Positions 1-9,297 are shown, counted from the first letter of the stretch. The stretch is DNA of 64,000 nt from Chryseobacterium hagamense (GCF_007991455.1 NZ_BJYJ01000009.1:1-64000), one strand, 5' to 3'. Translations and numbers: made by a program. The notes: generated by a model from the sequence alone, not told the origin.

Positions 1-12
1 AGCTTCTTAGTT

Positions 13-249
13 ATGGATCTTCAAACTCGAAAATTAAATTTAATCACTTATCTTGCTCAAATACAGGATGAGCATTTCTTCGATAAAATTGAAGCCTATA
101 TTTTATCAAAAGTAAAAAAAGAAGATTACCTCAAGCCTCTTTCGCTTACCGAACTGAATAATAGAATTGATCAATCACTGGAGGATTCCGAGAGCAATAA
201 CGTAACGGAATCCAATGACTTACTTTCTGAAATAAAGCAATGGCAATGA
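13..249 (+). CDS. Antitoxin of a ParE/RelE-type toxin-antitoxin pair
   Basis: A 78-residue, charged, probably helical protein with no signal peptide or membrane segment. Its size, its acidic C-terminus and its position directly before a ParE-like toxin frame (10-nt overlap, start of the next gene at 240) fit the antitoxin of a type II module. Antitoxins of this class bind the toxin and repress their own promoter. No DNA-binding fold could be confirmed by eye. Only 12 bases precede the ATG, so the promoter lies outside the window. The downstream toxin is frameshifted, so this antitoxin may be an orphan. Confidence 0.6.
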   Translation: MDLQTRKLNLITYLAQIQDEHFFDKIEAYILSKVKKEDYLKPLSLTELNNRIDQSLEDSESNNVTESNDLLSEIKQWQ

Positions 250-560
250 AAGTATTCTGGACAAATTTCGCTAAGGATCAATTAAAGAATATTTTTGATT
301 ATTACAAAATAAAAGCAAATCAAAGAATAGCTAGAGATCTGGTTGCTGGAATCGTTGAAAAAACAAAAACTCTTGAATTTCAGAAAGAAGCAGGACAAAG
401 AGAAGAACTGCTTTCATCAAGAAAAGAAAATTTCAGATACCTTATCTATAAAAATTATTTATTGGTTTAATAATGAAAAAACAGAATTGAAATCAACGAT
501 GTTTTTGATACCAGGCAAAATCCCATTAAAATAATCGATGAAACACGGAATACGGAATAA
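240..560 (+). pseudogene. ParE/RelE-family toxin, twice frameshifted
   Basis: The open frame gives 76 residues ending at TAA 468-470. Residues 1-72 read as a ParE/RelE-type toxin (start MAMKVFWTNFAKDQL, later FRYLIYKNY). The expected last third is present but split between frames. The next frame holds IIYWFNNEK at about 454-480. The original frame then resumes at 477 with NRIEINDVFDTRQNPIKI and stops at 558-560. The break near 451-460 is explained by loss of one copy of an 8-nt direct repeat AAAATTAT, and the second by one A lost from the A-tract at 476-481. Families of this type are usually about 95-100 residues with this C-terminus forming the last strand, so the product is probably inactive. 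Sequencing error in A-rich DNA is the alternative. Confidence 0.65.
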
Positions 561-562
561 AA

Positions 563-586
563 AAGAGAAGCTTTTGGGCTTCTCTT
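563..586. terminator. Bidirectional rho-independent terminator
   Basis: Arms AAGAGAAGC (563-571) and GCTTCTCTT (578-586) flank a short loop. A-runs lie on the left and T-runs on the right, so it can end both the toxin-side transcript (+) and gldG (-). Confidence 0.8.
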
Positions 587-598
587 TTTCAATATCAT

Positions 599-2269
599 TT
601 ATTCGAATTTCCTCTTCCTCAGCCAGAAGAATAATCCTCCGAGGATTCCGATAATGGCCAAAGGCAGCAGCAGGTTGAACCATTGCCAGTTGGTCTTTTC
701 TTCGGTAATCCGGTGACGGTCCAGCAGCCTTTCTTCGATATTCCGGTTCCGGAGTTCCATCAGGTTGCTGTCGTCCAGAAGATAGTCTAAGGCGTTTCTC
801 AGGAACTGTTCGTTTCCGAACTGTTCGTTGGTCAGCAGATCGACGCCTAATGGAAGCGGCTCGCCTTTCAGGACCTTGTTACGCCCTACGTCTCCGTCGG
901 CAATAACGATCATTTTATTTTCAGGGCTTGTTGTTCTGAATCCCGGATATGATTTTCTTTCGATTCTCGAAGCATACGCCGAATTGAATTTCCCTTCCAG
1001 GGACACGGCATAAATTTTCGGCGTGCTTGGTTTTTCCATTTGTCCAAGACTGTCGACACTGGAAATTTCTTTCAGGTCTACATAATTCGGAACCTGCTTC
1101 AGCAACGTACGTTCGCTGGATTCAAAAAGCACTCGGGTTTTAATGTTCTTTCTTCCGCCTAAAGTATCAATGGACGTCGGGAATTCAAACTTTACCGGAT
1201 TGATGTTTTTGGTGACCGGGTTGTCCTTTTCCGCAATTCCCAATGGGAAATACGGCCATGGAAGGCTTGTGTACTGTGGATTTCCGCTCACTTCTCCGGT
1301 CACCAGCCTCAACAAGGCAAACTTTTTCACATCCTTCACCAAAGCCGGATTGATTCTCACTCCGTAATTGAAGAAAAAATCGGTCATGTTGATGTCTACC
1401 GGAAAAGGCATCACTTTCTGGGAACGCATCAGCGTATCCATTTCGGCATTCACGGCATCAATCATCCAGAGGGTTTTTCCGCCGTTCATAATGTACTGGT
1501 CAAGGATTACCTTTTCACCATCGGTAAACGCCTTTCTCGGTTTTGCAATCACCAGGGCATTCATCTGCTTCAAGGTAGGAAGGTCGGCTAAGGTAAGCTC
1601 GGTCTGGTTTTTAGGGATAACCGGACCGGCATCGTAACTTTCGGTAGCCAGCTGCATAAAGCCCTGGAATTCCCTTGGGTTCAGTTCGTCCTGGTTCACG
1701 AGAATTCCGATTTTCTTTCTTTTGTTGGCAGAAATGTTTTTGATATTGGAGACCAGGTTATATTCCAGGTTCTCGATGGATTTCGTCAGCTGCTGGTCGG
1801 CATCGATTCCCGTCTGCTGTACCACTAAAGGAATGGAAACCCCTTTTTTATCGTATTTTACCACGGCATACGGAAAAAGCATGATCTGGGAAACCTTTCC
1901 GTCCTTGATATCCGGAAGCATGGAAGGCTGCATGCCCATCGCCATCAGGGTATCTTTCGACATTTTGGTCCTGATCGGGTCAATGAACTTAAAATCGATC
2001 TTCGGATTGATTTTCCTGAATTCTTCCAGCATGAATTTCGTTTCCCCCTGCAGCTGCTTGAAGCTTGCCGGGAAATCCCCTTCCAGGTAAACATCCACGA
2101 CCAGGGGTTTGCTGACCGACTCCAATACTTTAACGGTATTATCGGAAAGTGTATATCTTTTTTCTTTGGTCAGATCCAGCCTGATGCCGGAAACGGCAAG
2201 AACAATGGCCAGAGGCAGGACTGCGAAAAGTAAAATTCCTAACGGAGACTTAAATGGGATCTTCTTCAT
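599..2269 (-). CDS. gldG: Gliding motility-associated protein GldG (ABC-type, substrate-binding-like subunit)
   Basis: A 556-residue protein. A membrane segment near residues 8-28 is followed by a large extracytoplasmic region that begins with the LDLTKEKRYTLSD segment typical of GldG and related ABC-associated proteins. A C-terminal transmembrane helix at about 530-550 ends in basic residues (WLRKRKFE). In Flavobacterium johnsoniae GldA, GldF and GldG form an ABC complex linked to gliding and surface protein traffic. Here gldG follows gldF with a 4-nt gap, so the two are co-transcribed. gldA, the ATPase, is not in the window, as is common for this split locus. Confidence 0.93.
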   Translation of the reverse strand: MKKIPFKSPLGILLFAVLPLAIVLAVSGIRLDLTKEKRYTLSDNTVKVLESVSKPLVVDVYLEGDFPASFKQLQGETKFMLEEFRKINPKIDFKFIDPIRTKMSKDTLMAMGMQPSMLPDIKDGKVSQIMLFPYAVVKYDKKGVSIPLVVQQTGIDADQQLTKSIENLEYNLVSNIKNISANKRKKIGILVNQDELNPREFQGFMQLATESYDAGPVIPKNQTELTLADLPTLKQMNALVIAKPRKAFTDGEKVILDQYIMNGGKTLWMIDAVNAEMDTLMRSQKVMPFPVDINMTDFFFNYGVRINPALVKDVKKFALLRLVTGEVSGNPQYTSLPWPYFPLGIAEKDNPVTKNINPVKFEFPTSIDTLGGRKNIKTRVLFESSERTLLKQVPNYVDLKEISSVDSLGQMEKPSTPKIYAVSLEGKFNSAYASRIERKSYPGFRTTSPENKMIVIADGDVGRNKVLKGEPLPLGVDLLTNEQFGNEQFLRNALDYLLDDSNLMELRNRNIEERLLDRHRITEEKTNWQWFNLLLPLAIIGILGGLFFWLRKRKFE

Positions 2270-2273
2270 AATT

Positions 2274-3002
2274 CTACTTTTTTTTATTGATGAAATGATT
2301 GGACAATACTAAGGAAACCGCGATGATGAAAACAAAATAAGCAACATCCCTGAAATCGATAAGCCCTCTGGTGAATCCCATGAAATGCTGGTAAAAACCG
2401 ATGTTCTGCAAAATAAAATCGGCACCGCCCAACAGTTTGTAACTGGCCAGCTGCTCAATCCCGAAATACAGGATAAAACACATGAACATCCCCAGCAGGT
2501 AAGCCATGATCTGGTTCTGGGAAAGCGATGAAGCTAAGATCCCGACACCCGAAAATGCAGCGATAAGTATTATTAATCCCACATAACTCCCCAACGTCAT
2601 GCCCAGATCGATATTTCCTTCCGGAACACCCAATACGTAAACGGTGTAGAGATAAATCAATGAAGGAATCAGGCAGAGAATCCCGACGATCCATACCGAA
2701 AGGAATTTCCCGACTACGAGGTCCGAAACTTTTAAAGGCTGGGAAAACAGCCAGTTCAGGGTTCCGGTCTGCTGTTCTTCTGCAAAAGTTTTCATGGAAA
2801 GCGCCGGAATGATAAACATCAGCAGCCACGGTACCAGAACAAAATAACTCTGTAGGGAGGCCATTCCGATATCGAAAATGTTGGAATCATTCTCGAAAAA
2901 AAACAGAAACAGGGTAGCGATCAGACTGAAAGCCGCGATGATGATCCATGCGCTCCAGTTTCCGAAGTAGCTCCAGAGTTCCTTTTTTAAAATTGCAATC
3001 AT
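2274..3002 (-). CDS. gldF: GldF, ABC-2 type permease of the gliding-associated transporter
   Basis: A 242-residue polytopic membrane protein with about six hydrophobic segments. It starts IAILKKELWSYFGNW and carries the conserved EEQQTGTLNWLFSQPL segment of ABC-2 permeases near residues 75-90. It should form the membrane channel with GldG and a GldA ATPase encoded elsewhere. It is first in the gldF-gldG unit, with gldG starting 4 nt after its stop. The 97 bp separating it from hemJ hold no recognised terminator. Confidence 0.92.
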   Translation of the reverse strand: MIAILKKELWSYFGNWSAWIIIAAFSLIATLFLFFFENDSNIFDIGMASLQSYFVLVPWLLMFIIPALSMKTFAEEQQTGTLNWLFSQPLKVSDLVVGKFLSVWIVGILCLIPSLIYLYTVYVLGVPEGNIDLGMTLGSYVGLIILIAAFSGVGILASSLSQNQIMAYLLGMFMCFILYFGIEQLASYKLLGGADFILQNIGFYQHFMGFTRGLIDFRDVAYFVFIIAVSLVLSNHFINKKK

Positions 3003-3099
3003 AGTTTTATTATCAGATGTTGATTGTTAATGGTTGTCAGTTAATTGCTGATCATTTTAGATTTTTTATATTTAATCATAAATGGTAACGGTCAACCGA

Positions 3100-3651
3100 T
3101 TATTTATTTTTCTTGTTTTTATTCACCAGCTTTACCGTCATCATGATCAAAAATACCAGAACGAAAAATCCGGCAATTAATTGCCACCAGTATTCGATCA
3201 CCTGCGATTTCAGGATTACTGTGAAAACAACCAGGAATAGAATAAAGGTTGCGATTTCATTGGCCTGCCGCAGCTTAATGTTGGTGGTTTCAAGGGTATT
3301 GCCGTTCAGCTCTTTTAATTTCAGTACCTTCTTCCAGCACCAGTAGTGGTAAATAGCCAGCCCGACCAAAAACGTGAGCTTCAGATGGAACCACGGGGTT
3401 TTCATCAGTCCGGTATTCAGAAAAATCATGACCAGCCCGCAGACAGCCATGATGACTCCTGCCGGAACGGTAATGATGTTCCACAGCCGCCGGGCCATGA
3501 AAATATACTGCTCCCTCAGGATCCTTTTTTTATCTTCTGCAAAGGCGTCGGTATCTTTATAATACACAAAGATTCTTACCAGGTAAAAAATCCCTGCAAA
3601 ATAGCTGACCATAAAGATGATATGAAGCGCTTTGATGATGGTGTAAGGCAT
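3100..3651 (-). CDS. hemJ: HemJ-type protoporphyrinogen IX oxidase (UPF0093/CopD-like membrane protein)
   Basis: A 183-residue membrane protein with an early His in ALHIIFMVSYFAGIFYLVRIF, a conserved Arg/Trp segment (ARRLWNIITVPAG) and four to five transmembrane helices. This matches the HemJ family, which oxidises protoporphyrinogen IX to protoporphyrin IX in haem synthesis when HemG and HemY are absent. The length is normal for the family. An exact -7 element lies 17 nt upstream. General databases often label such proteins CopD family, and the haem role is assigned from family knowledge. Confidence 0.8.
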   Translation of the reverse strand: MPYTIIKALHIIFMVSYFAGIFYLVRIFVYYKDTDAFAEDKKRILREQYIFMARRLWNIITVPAGVIMAVCGLVMIFLNTGLMKTPWFHLKLTFLVGLAIYHYWCWKKVLKLKELNGNTLETTNIKLRQANEIATFILFLVVFTVILKSQVIEYWWQLIAGFFVLVFLIMMTVKLVNKNKKNK

Positions 3652-3667
3652 CTTAAAAATTTGTTTG

Positions 3668-3675
3668 CAAAGATA
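3668..3675 (-). promoter_or_regulatory. Promoter -7 element of hemJ
   Basis: On the minus strand this reads TATCTTTG, an exact match to the Bacteroidota TAnnTTTG element. It lies 16 nt upstream of the hemJ ATG. Confidence 0.6.
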
Positions 3676-3886
3676 AGTTATTTCACAAAAAAAGAAGGGT
3701 TAATACCGAAAAATGATGGTAAAATAAGGGTGATCAATAACAACTTAAAAATGCAGTGCAGATTAGAGGCGCAAACCGGATTTTACGGAATGAAAAGAGT
3801 TTTCTGTAGGGACTAAAATGATTTCAGCCTGTCAGCAGAATAATTTTCCTCATACCTGTAGGTCTTACTCATCCGGCATAAATTTA

Positions 3887-4324
3887 CTACAATACCATTG
3901 AAATACTGTCTGTTTTCTGTCCCTGCCGGTAAGTTTTGATATAAAGCAGCTTTCCGTTTTCGCCAAAATATTTCCATGGGCCGAAATAAAACCAATGCCG
4001 CTCACGGTCTGAGACTTCCATCCTGGACCGGCCTTTTTCCATAATTTTTCCATTGGGAAAATACCTTGTGTTTTTGGTTACTTCTTTTCTGATCACCTCC
4101 TTCTGGTATTTTCTGCCGTTGAGAGAAGTTTTCCAGGTTTTCACTTTTTCCCCATTCCTGTATCTTCCGGAGGCAATCAGAATTCCCTCATCTGCTGAAT
4201 ATTCTTCTATCCAAGCCCCATGCCTCCTGTTCACTTTATGGTCATCCTGCACATACTGATTAATTTTTGTCATACAGGACATTAAAGACATCATTATTAA
4301 ACCGGCAATATACAGTTTATTCAT
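3887..4324 (-). CDS. MORN-repeat-like lipoprotein of unknown function
   Basis: About 145 residues from the start MNKLYIAGLIMMSLMSC, a lipoprotein signal with lipobox LMSC. The body holds degenerate MORN/YwqK-like units (HGAWIEEY, GRYRNGEKVKTWK, YFPNGKIMEKG, GPWKYFGENGKL), each pairing an aromatic residue with glycines. Such proteins are common in Bacteroidota, often labelled YwqK-like; their function is unclear. The longer frame from 4342 would start inside the terminator hairpin, so the later ATG is preferred. Transcription probably starts from the -7 element inside that hairpin loop. Confidence 0.6.
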   Translation of the reverse strand: MNKLYIAGLIMMSLMSCMTKINQYVQDDHKVNRRHGAWIEEYSADEGILIASGRYRNGEKVKTWKTSLNGRKYQKEVIRKEVTKNTRYFPNGKIMEKGRSRMEVSDRERHWFYFGPWKYFGENGKLLYIKTYRQGQKTDSISMVL

Positions 4325-4326
4325 AA

Positions 4327-4363
4327 AAAACAGGATTTCCACAAATATAGGAAATCCTGTTTT
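4327..4363. terminator. Terminator hairpin with a promoter element in its loop
   Basis: Arms AAAACAGGATTTCC (4327-4340) and GGAAATCCTGTTTT (4350-4363) form a strong hairpin with T-runs on both sides. It ends the kbl transcript on the minus strand. The 9-nt loop contains, on the minus strand, TATATTTG (4342-4349), an exact -7 element for the next gene, whose ATG is at 4324. Confidence 0.75.
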
Positions 4364-4391
4364 TATTCTACAAATGTAGAGCTTTTATTTT

Positions 4392-5588
4392 TTAAGAAAT
4401 CACGTTCAGCTCTTTCCCCACTTTTTCAAAAGCGGCAATGGCTTTATCCAGATGTTCCCTGGTATGGGCCGCTGAAAGCTGCACCCTGATTCTTGCCTTT
4501 CCTTTCGGTACTACAGGATAGAAGAACCCGATTACATAAATTCCTTCATCCATCAGCTTCTCTGCCATTTTCTGGGCCAGAGGCGCATCGTAAAGCATTA
4601 CCGGAACAATGGCAGCGTCACCGTCAGGAATATCGAACCCTCTGGCCTTCATTTCCGCTCTGAAGTATTCTGCATTTTCCATTACCTGATCGCGAAGCGA
4701 AGTATCTCCGGAAATCATATCCAATACTTTCAGTGCCGCTCCTACGATTCCCGGAGCGAGGGAATTGGAAAACAGGTAGGGTCTGGAACGCTGTCTCAGC
4801 ATATCGATGATCTCTTTCTTACCGGAAGTAAATCCGCCCAGCGCACCGCCCAACGCTTTTCCTAAGGTCGAGGTAATGATATCTACCCTACCCATTACGT
4901 CATTGGCTTCGTGGGTTCCACGGCCTGTTTTTCCGATAAAACCGGTAGCATGGGAATCGTCCACCATTACCAGGGCATCATACTTATCGGCCAGGTCACA
5001 AACGCCTTTCAGATCGGCTACAATTCCGTCCATGGAGAAGACCCCGTCCGTCACAATGATTTTGAACCGGTGATTTTTTTCAGAAGCAGCGATCAGTTGG
5101 GCTTCCAGGTCTTCCATGTTGTTGTTTTTATAACGGTATCTTGCTGCTTTACAAAGACGTACCCCATCGATGATCGAAGCGTGGTTCAGCTCATCCGAAA
5201 TAATGGCATCCTCCTCCGTGAACAGAGGTTCGAAAACCCCGCCGTTCGCATCAAAACAGGCCGCATAAAGAATCGTATCCTCAAGGCCTAAAAAGTCGGC
5301 AATCTTCTGCTCCAGCTGTTTGTGGATATCCTGGGTTCCGCAGATAAAACGTACCGAAGACATTCCGTAACCGTGGGATCCGATCATATCCTGAGACGCT
5401 TTCATCACTTCCGGATGGTTGGATAATCCCAGATAGTTGTTGGCACAGAAGTTCAGAAGTTTCTTTCCGTTGGCTTCTATCTCCGCGCTCTGTTGTGAAG
5501 TAATGATCCGTTCTTTTTTATAAAGCCCGTCATTCTCAATATTCTGTAGTTCGTTCCGTAAATTTTCAAGATACTTTTCAGAAATCAT
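4392..5588 (-). CDS. kbl: Glycine C-acetyltransferase (2-amino-3-ketobutyrate CoA ligase)
   Basis: A 398-residue PLP enzyme of the alpha-oxoamine synthase family. Visible signatures are [16 protein letters not shown] near the N-terminus, the [16 protein letters not shown] segment, [15 protein letters not shown], and the PLP-binding Lys in [13 protein letters not shown] (about residue 243). It converts 2-amino-3-oxobutyrate and CoA to glycine and acetyl-CoA, the second step of threonine breakdown through threonine dehydrogenase. The length is normal. No tdh gene lies next to it. 8-Amino-7-oxononanoate synthase is a relative, but the Kbl-like N-terminus and the absence of biotin genes favour Kbl. 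Confidence 0.9.
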   Translation of the reverse strand: MISEKYLENLRNELQNIENDGLYKKERIITSQQSAEIEANGKKLLNFCANNYLGLSNHPEVMKASQDMIGSHGYGMSSVRFICGTQDIHKQLEQKIADFLGLEDTILYAACFDANGGVFEPLFTEEDAIISDELNHASIIDGVRLCKAARYRYKNNNMEDLEAQLIAASEKNHRFKIIVTDGVFSMDGIVADLKGVCDLADKYDALVMVDDSHATGFIGKTGRGTHEANDVMGRVDIITSTLGKALGGALGGFTSGKKEIIDMLRQRSRPYLFSNSLAPGIVGAALKVLDMISGDTSLRDQVMENAEYFRAEMKARGFDIPDGDAAIVPVMLYDAPLAQKMAEKLMDEGIYVIGFFYPVVPKGKARIRVQLSAAHTREHLDKAIAAFEKVGKELNVIS

Positions 5589-5624
5589 TTCTAGTAATTT
5601 TTATGATGTGCTAATTTAATAAAA

Positions 5625-5654
5625 AAAGCCGTTCCCACTTTACGAAACGGCTTT
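5625..5654. terminator. Rho-independent terminator between the M1 peptidase gene and kbl
   Basis: AAAGCCGTT (5625-5633) pairs with AACGGCTTT (5646-5654). On the minus strand the hairpin is followed by a T-run, so it ends the peptidase transcript. Confidence 0.8.
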
Positions 5655-5674
5655 GTAATTTATTTCCGGAGATT

Positions 5675-7597
5675 TTATTTCTTTAAAAACTTAACATTCT
5701 TATCTTTAATCTTCAATACATAAGTTCCGGGAACCAGTTCTGAAATGTTAACCGGTTTTTCCGGCTGGTAGGTTTCTTTCCTCACGAGTTTTCCGTCAAT
5801 GGAATAAATCGTGAAATCCGTCGGCTGACCGATCCCTTTCAGGTTGAGTTCATTTTTAGCAGGATTCGGATACAGGGCAAATGTGTCTTTGCCGGCTTCG
5901 GAAACAGATAATGTATTATCTTGGGCTACCGTAGAATTTTTTTCCAGGATCTGGTACTCATAATTGAATTCCACACTCGCTACCGGAAAGTTTACGGTCT
6001 GTAAAAAATACTGGTTGTTGGAAGTATTGTTTAAAGCAAAATAAGCGACCTGTCCTCCGGTTCCGTTTACTTTGATCGGCAGCGGCATTTCGAAGAAGCT
6101 TACCGTATTGCTGCTCTGCGTCTGTGCAGCCCTGAACGTCACGGTACTGCCGACCTGCTTCCAGCGGATGTCATAGGTCGGATAGCCCTGACCGTAAATC
6201 CAGTCGTTGAAAAATTCAGTAAAGTCTTTTCCGGTAGACGTCAATAACGATGCATTGAAATCCTGCGTCTTCACATAGTTGTAGGCCAGGGCCGGTCTGG
6301 AATGATAATCCTGAAGGGCCTGGTAAAAAGCGGCATCGCCCAAAATCCATTTGATCATTCTTAAAACGTAACCTCCTTTGGAATACGACAGCCTTCCGTT
6401 AAAGATCGTTCCCACATTCGTTAAATTGGCATCCGCAACATATACACTTCCTCCGGTGGCACTGGTAATATAATTTTTCTGGCCCAGTAAGTAATTTAAA
6501 AAGTCCGCATTCGACATCAGCAGTTTCTCATTGGCCAGATGTTCTCCGTAAGTGGCAAACCCTTCATTCAGCCAGATGTCATTCCATGCGCCGCAGGTTA
6601 CCTTATCGCCGAACCACTGGTGGGTCAGCTCGTGGGCAATCAGTCCCCTGCTCCATGCTCCCATGGACGACATGGTCTGATGCTCCATGCCGCCGCCGGC
6701 CTGGAATTCCATATGCCCGTACTTTTCGTTTCTGAATGGATAAGGCCCGAAATAGGTCTCAAAGGTATTCATCACGGTTTTGGTCCAGTCGATGTTGCTC
6801 ATACTGGTCGTATTCGTGGAAGTGGACGGGAAAATGTAGTTGATAAACGGGAAAGGGGGATTTCCCATCGTATCCGTCAGTTTTACATAGTTCGTTACGG
6901 AAAATGCAACCAGATAAGCGGCGGTAGGATATTGGGTACGCCAGAAGGTAAGCTTCTGCCCATTTGCTAAAGCTGTTTCAGACATCAGCTTTCCGTTTGA
7001 GGCTACACTGTATTGGGAAGGTGTGGTAATTTTTACATCCACCCTTTCGATTTTATCATTCATGCTCTGCTTCGTCGGGAACCAGTCCTGTGCTCCGTAA
7101 GGTTCACTTAAAGTCGAAAGTACGGACGTCCCGCCCTGAGTTCCGTTGAAAAATGCATTATTGGCTGTAGCCGGTGCTCCCGAATAGGTAATCGTAAGAG
7201 AATCCAGCACATTGGCAGCCAGGGCCGACTGGAAATTAATTTTAATTTCTTTTGTAGAAAGCTGCTGAAAGGCCAGCGTACTACCGTGATACTGGACCTG
7301 TGAAACCGTCAGCTGATTGTCGAGATCAAAGTAAATATTACTCATGCTCTGATTCGGCTTAAAATGCGAGGTAACGGAACCCGAAACATTATAGACTGCC
7401 GGATTGATCGTTAAATCAAGCCTTTGATACTGCAGGTCATAATTCAATGTATTCGGATTGGTATTCCCTACCGCCATTTTCTGGGTAAAGGATTTCATTT
7501 CTTTCATCCTCATGGCTTTCCGCTCAGTGTTTTCATTCTGAGCACAAAACTGCTGGAAAACAAAGACGCTCAGCATCAAAAAGTAAATTTTTCTCAT
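5675..7597 (-). CDS. Secreted M1-family aminopeptidase with T9SS sorting domain
   Basis: 641 residues from MRKIYFLMLSVFVFQQFCAQ, a Sec signal peptide. The zinc site is HELTHQW about residue 321, followed after 18 residues by NEGFATYGE, the HExxH-x18-E signature of gluzincin M1 peptidases. The exopeptidase motif appears as GGGMEHQT. The C-terminus (FALYPNPAKNELNL, ending VKFLKK) is a type A T9SS sorting domain, which directs export across the outer membrane. It probably releases N-terminal residues from peptides outside the cell. The start at 7597 is preferred to 7642 because an exact -7 element lies between them. Confidence 0.92.
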   Translation of the reverse strand: MRKIYFLMLSVFVFQQFCAQNENTERKAMRMKEMKSFTQKMAVGNTNPNTLNYDLQYQRLDLTINPAVYNVSGSVTSHFKPNQSMSNIYFDLDNQLTVSQVQYHGSTLAFQQLSTKEIKINFQSALAANVLDSLTITYSGAPATANNAFFNGTQGGTSVLSTLSEPYGAQDWFPTKQSMNDKIERVDVKITTPSQYSVASNGKLMSETALANGQKLTFWRTQYPTAAYLVAFSVTNYVKLTDTMGNPPFPFINYIFPSTSTNTTSMSNIDWTKTVMNTFETYFGPYPFRNEKYGHMEFQAGGGMEHQTMSSMGAWSRGLIAHELTHQWFGDKVTCGAWNDIWLNEGFATYGEHLANEKLLMSNADFLNYLLGQKNYITSATGGSVYVADANLTNVGTIFNGRLSYSKGGYVLRMIKWILGDAAFYQALQDYHSRPALAYNYVKTQDFNASLLTSTGKDFTEFFNDWIYGQGYPTYDIRWKQVGSTVTFRAAQTQSSNTVSFFEMPLPIKVNGTGGQVAYFALNNTSNNQYFLQTVNFPVASVEFNYEYQILEKNSTVAQDNTLSVSEAGKDTFALYPNPAKNELNLKGIGQPTDFTIYSIDGKLVRKETYQPEKPVNISELVPGTYVLKIKDKNVKFLKK

Positions 7598-7614
7598 TCT
7601 TAAGATAATTGTAT

Positions 7615-7622
7615 CAAAGATA
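7615..7622 (-). promoter_or_regulatory. Promoter -7 element of the M1 peptidase gene
   Basis: The minus strand reads TATCTTTG, an exact TAnnTTTG match 17 nt before the preferred ATG at 7597. It fixes the start downstream of the longest open frame. Confidence 0.6.
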
Positions 7623-7681
7623 TAAAAAAACCTTCCAATCATTGATTAAAAGGCTTTTATATTAATTAAATTTTAATTTTT

Positions 7682-9154
7682 CTATAAATCCAGTGCAGGC
7701 TCCAGGATTTTTTCCATCCTCTTCTTCACCATATCCACCGATCCTGCATAATTGTTTACCATCAAGGAAAAAACAAGGGTTTTCCCGGTGTTCGTCTTCA
7801 TATATCCTGCCAAGGTTTTTACTTTATTCAGTGTTCCCGTCTTGGCAAAAACCTGTCCGTTTCCCAGACCGTTGAACATTCTTTTCAAAGTTCCGGACTG
7901 TCCTCCTACCGGTAAGGAATTCAGATAAGTCTTATAAAATTTTTCATCCATTAAGGAAGTGAGGAATTTAGCCTGGGCAATCGGTGTTACGTTATTGCTT
8001 CTTGAGAGTCCGCTTCCGTCAATATAATTCAGGCCCAGCATATCAAACCCGTGGTTTTTCAGATGCTCCGTCACCACTTTCCTGCCGGATTCGGTGGTCT
8101 GGTCGCCCAGATTCTGGAAACCTACTGTTTTCAGCAGAGCTTCAGCCAGTCCGTTATCACTGTGCTGGTTGGTGTAAAAAATTATATCCGCTAAGGTAGG
8201 CGATTTGTATACCGAAACCATTTTTCTGCCTTCCGGATTGGCATCCGTCATTTTCGGAATAACTTTTCCGGTAACGGGAATCCCGCTTTTTACCAGGGTA
8301 GTCCTGAAGGTATTGGCCAGGTAAGCCGGTGCATCAGGCAATTTGGTGGTTAGAGTTCCATTGCCTTCATATTTATCGGCATACACCATCTGGTTGTTGT
8401 ACGGCGAAACGTAGAAGAATTTTTTCTCTGCGGAAAGACCGGCTGATTTTTTTACGATCAGTCTTTCATTGGCCGGATTGATCTCACGGGTGGTTCCTGC
8501 CGGTAAATAGTAATTGTTGTTTTCCAGCCAGACCACATTTTCCGGAAGCCTCGAAATTGTGCCTTTGAAAAGCGCGGTCTGGATGACAATATCACCATTT
8601 ACTTTTTTGATTCCTTCACGGGAAAGCCCTTCTTTGAAATCCTGTACGATGTCCCGGTAAGCCCAGGCTCCCGCTTTATTGGTACCCAATGAAGGATCGC
8701 CGCTGCCGACGATATACAGGTTTCCGTTCAGCACACCGCTTTCATCCACGCTCCCTGAGTATTCCAGCTGGGTATTCCAGCGGTAATTTTCTCCCAGCAT
8801 GCTCATGGCGGTCTCCGTCGTCAGCAGTTTGGTGGTGGAGGCCGGGACCAAAGGGGTATTTTCGTTGTACGAAGAGATTACTTTCTTCGTTTTCGGGTCG
8901 TACACGACGAATCCCCAGGTTGCATTTTTCAGCACCGGATCAGCCATCATCGTGTTTACATTGATATCTACAAGTTCTTTGGCCGACAGAATCGTCTTCT
9001 CCACCACCGACGTGATGGGAGAAGGCAGATTTAAACTGCTTTTCTGATTTTCGTAAGCCTGAGAGTACAGAACGGTAGAAACGGTAGACTGTGCCAGGAA
9101 GAACCCTGAGGCCAGCACTGCAACACTTGAAATATATTTTCTGAAATTTACCAT
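7682..9154 (-). CDS. dacB: D-alanyl-D-alanine carboxypeptidase/endopeptidase, PBP4 (DacB) family
   Basis: 490 residues with an N-terminal signal peptide (start MVNFRKYISSVAVLASGFFLAQ). The three serine penicillin-binding motifs are visible: SxxK as PASTTKLL near residue 105, SxN as SDNGLAE near residue 333, and KTG as FAKTGTLNK near residue 436. The large insertion between the first two motifs is typical of class C low-molecular-weight PBPs. The enzyme trims or cleaves cross-linked peptidoglycan peptides in the periplasm. It stands alone between the M1 peptidase gene and priA. Confidence 0.92.
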   Translation of the reverse strand: MVNFRKYISSVAVLASGFFLAQSTVSTVLYSQAYENQKSSLNLPSPITSVVEKTILSAKELVDINVNTMMADPVLKNATWGFVVYDPKTKKVISSYNENTPLVPASTTKLLTTETAMSMLGENYRWNTQLEYSGSVDESGVLNGNLYIVGSGDPSLGTNKAGAWAYRDIVQDFKEGLSREGIKKVNGDIVIQTALFKGTISRLPENVVWLENNNYYLPAGTTREINPANERLIVKKSAGLSAEKKFFYVSPYNNQMVYADKYEGNGTLTTKLPDAPAYLANTFRTTLVKSGIPVTGKVIPKMTDANPEGRKMVSVYKSPTLADIIFYTNQHSDNGLAEALLKTVGFQNLGDQTTESGRKVVTEHLKNHGFDMLGLNYIDGSGLSRSNNVTPIAQAKFLTSLMDEKFYKTYLNSLPVGGQSGTLKRMFNGLGNGQVFAKTGTLNKVKTLAGYMKTNTGKTLVFSLMVNNYAGSVDMVKKRMEKILEPALDL

Positions 9155-9276
9155 CTATTCTTTCGTTTTTGCTATATTTTGGATAGAATAACAGCCAATG
9201 GGTTAAATCGGAAAGTTAAACACCAAACATATAATCAACGGCCAAATGTAGAAAATATTGTTGTATGGCAGTTCAG

Positions 9277-9297
9277 TAGACTATTATAAAAAGTCTA
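9277..9297. terminator. Possible weak terminator downstream of priA
   Basis: TAGACT (9277-9282) pairs with AGTCTA (9292-9297) around a short AT loop. It lies 20 bp after the priA stop on the minus strand. The stem is only 6 bp, so the call is tentative. Confidence 0.35.

Noticed and set aside
3813..3995. Frameshift at the end of the MORN-like lipoprotein
   Set aside because: A neighbouring frame stays open past the stop, but its residues show no MORN pattern, so the annotated stop is accepted.
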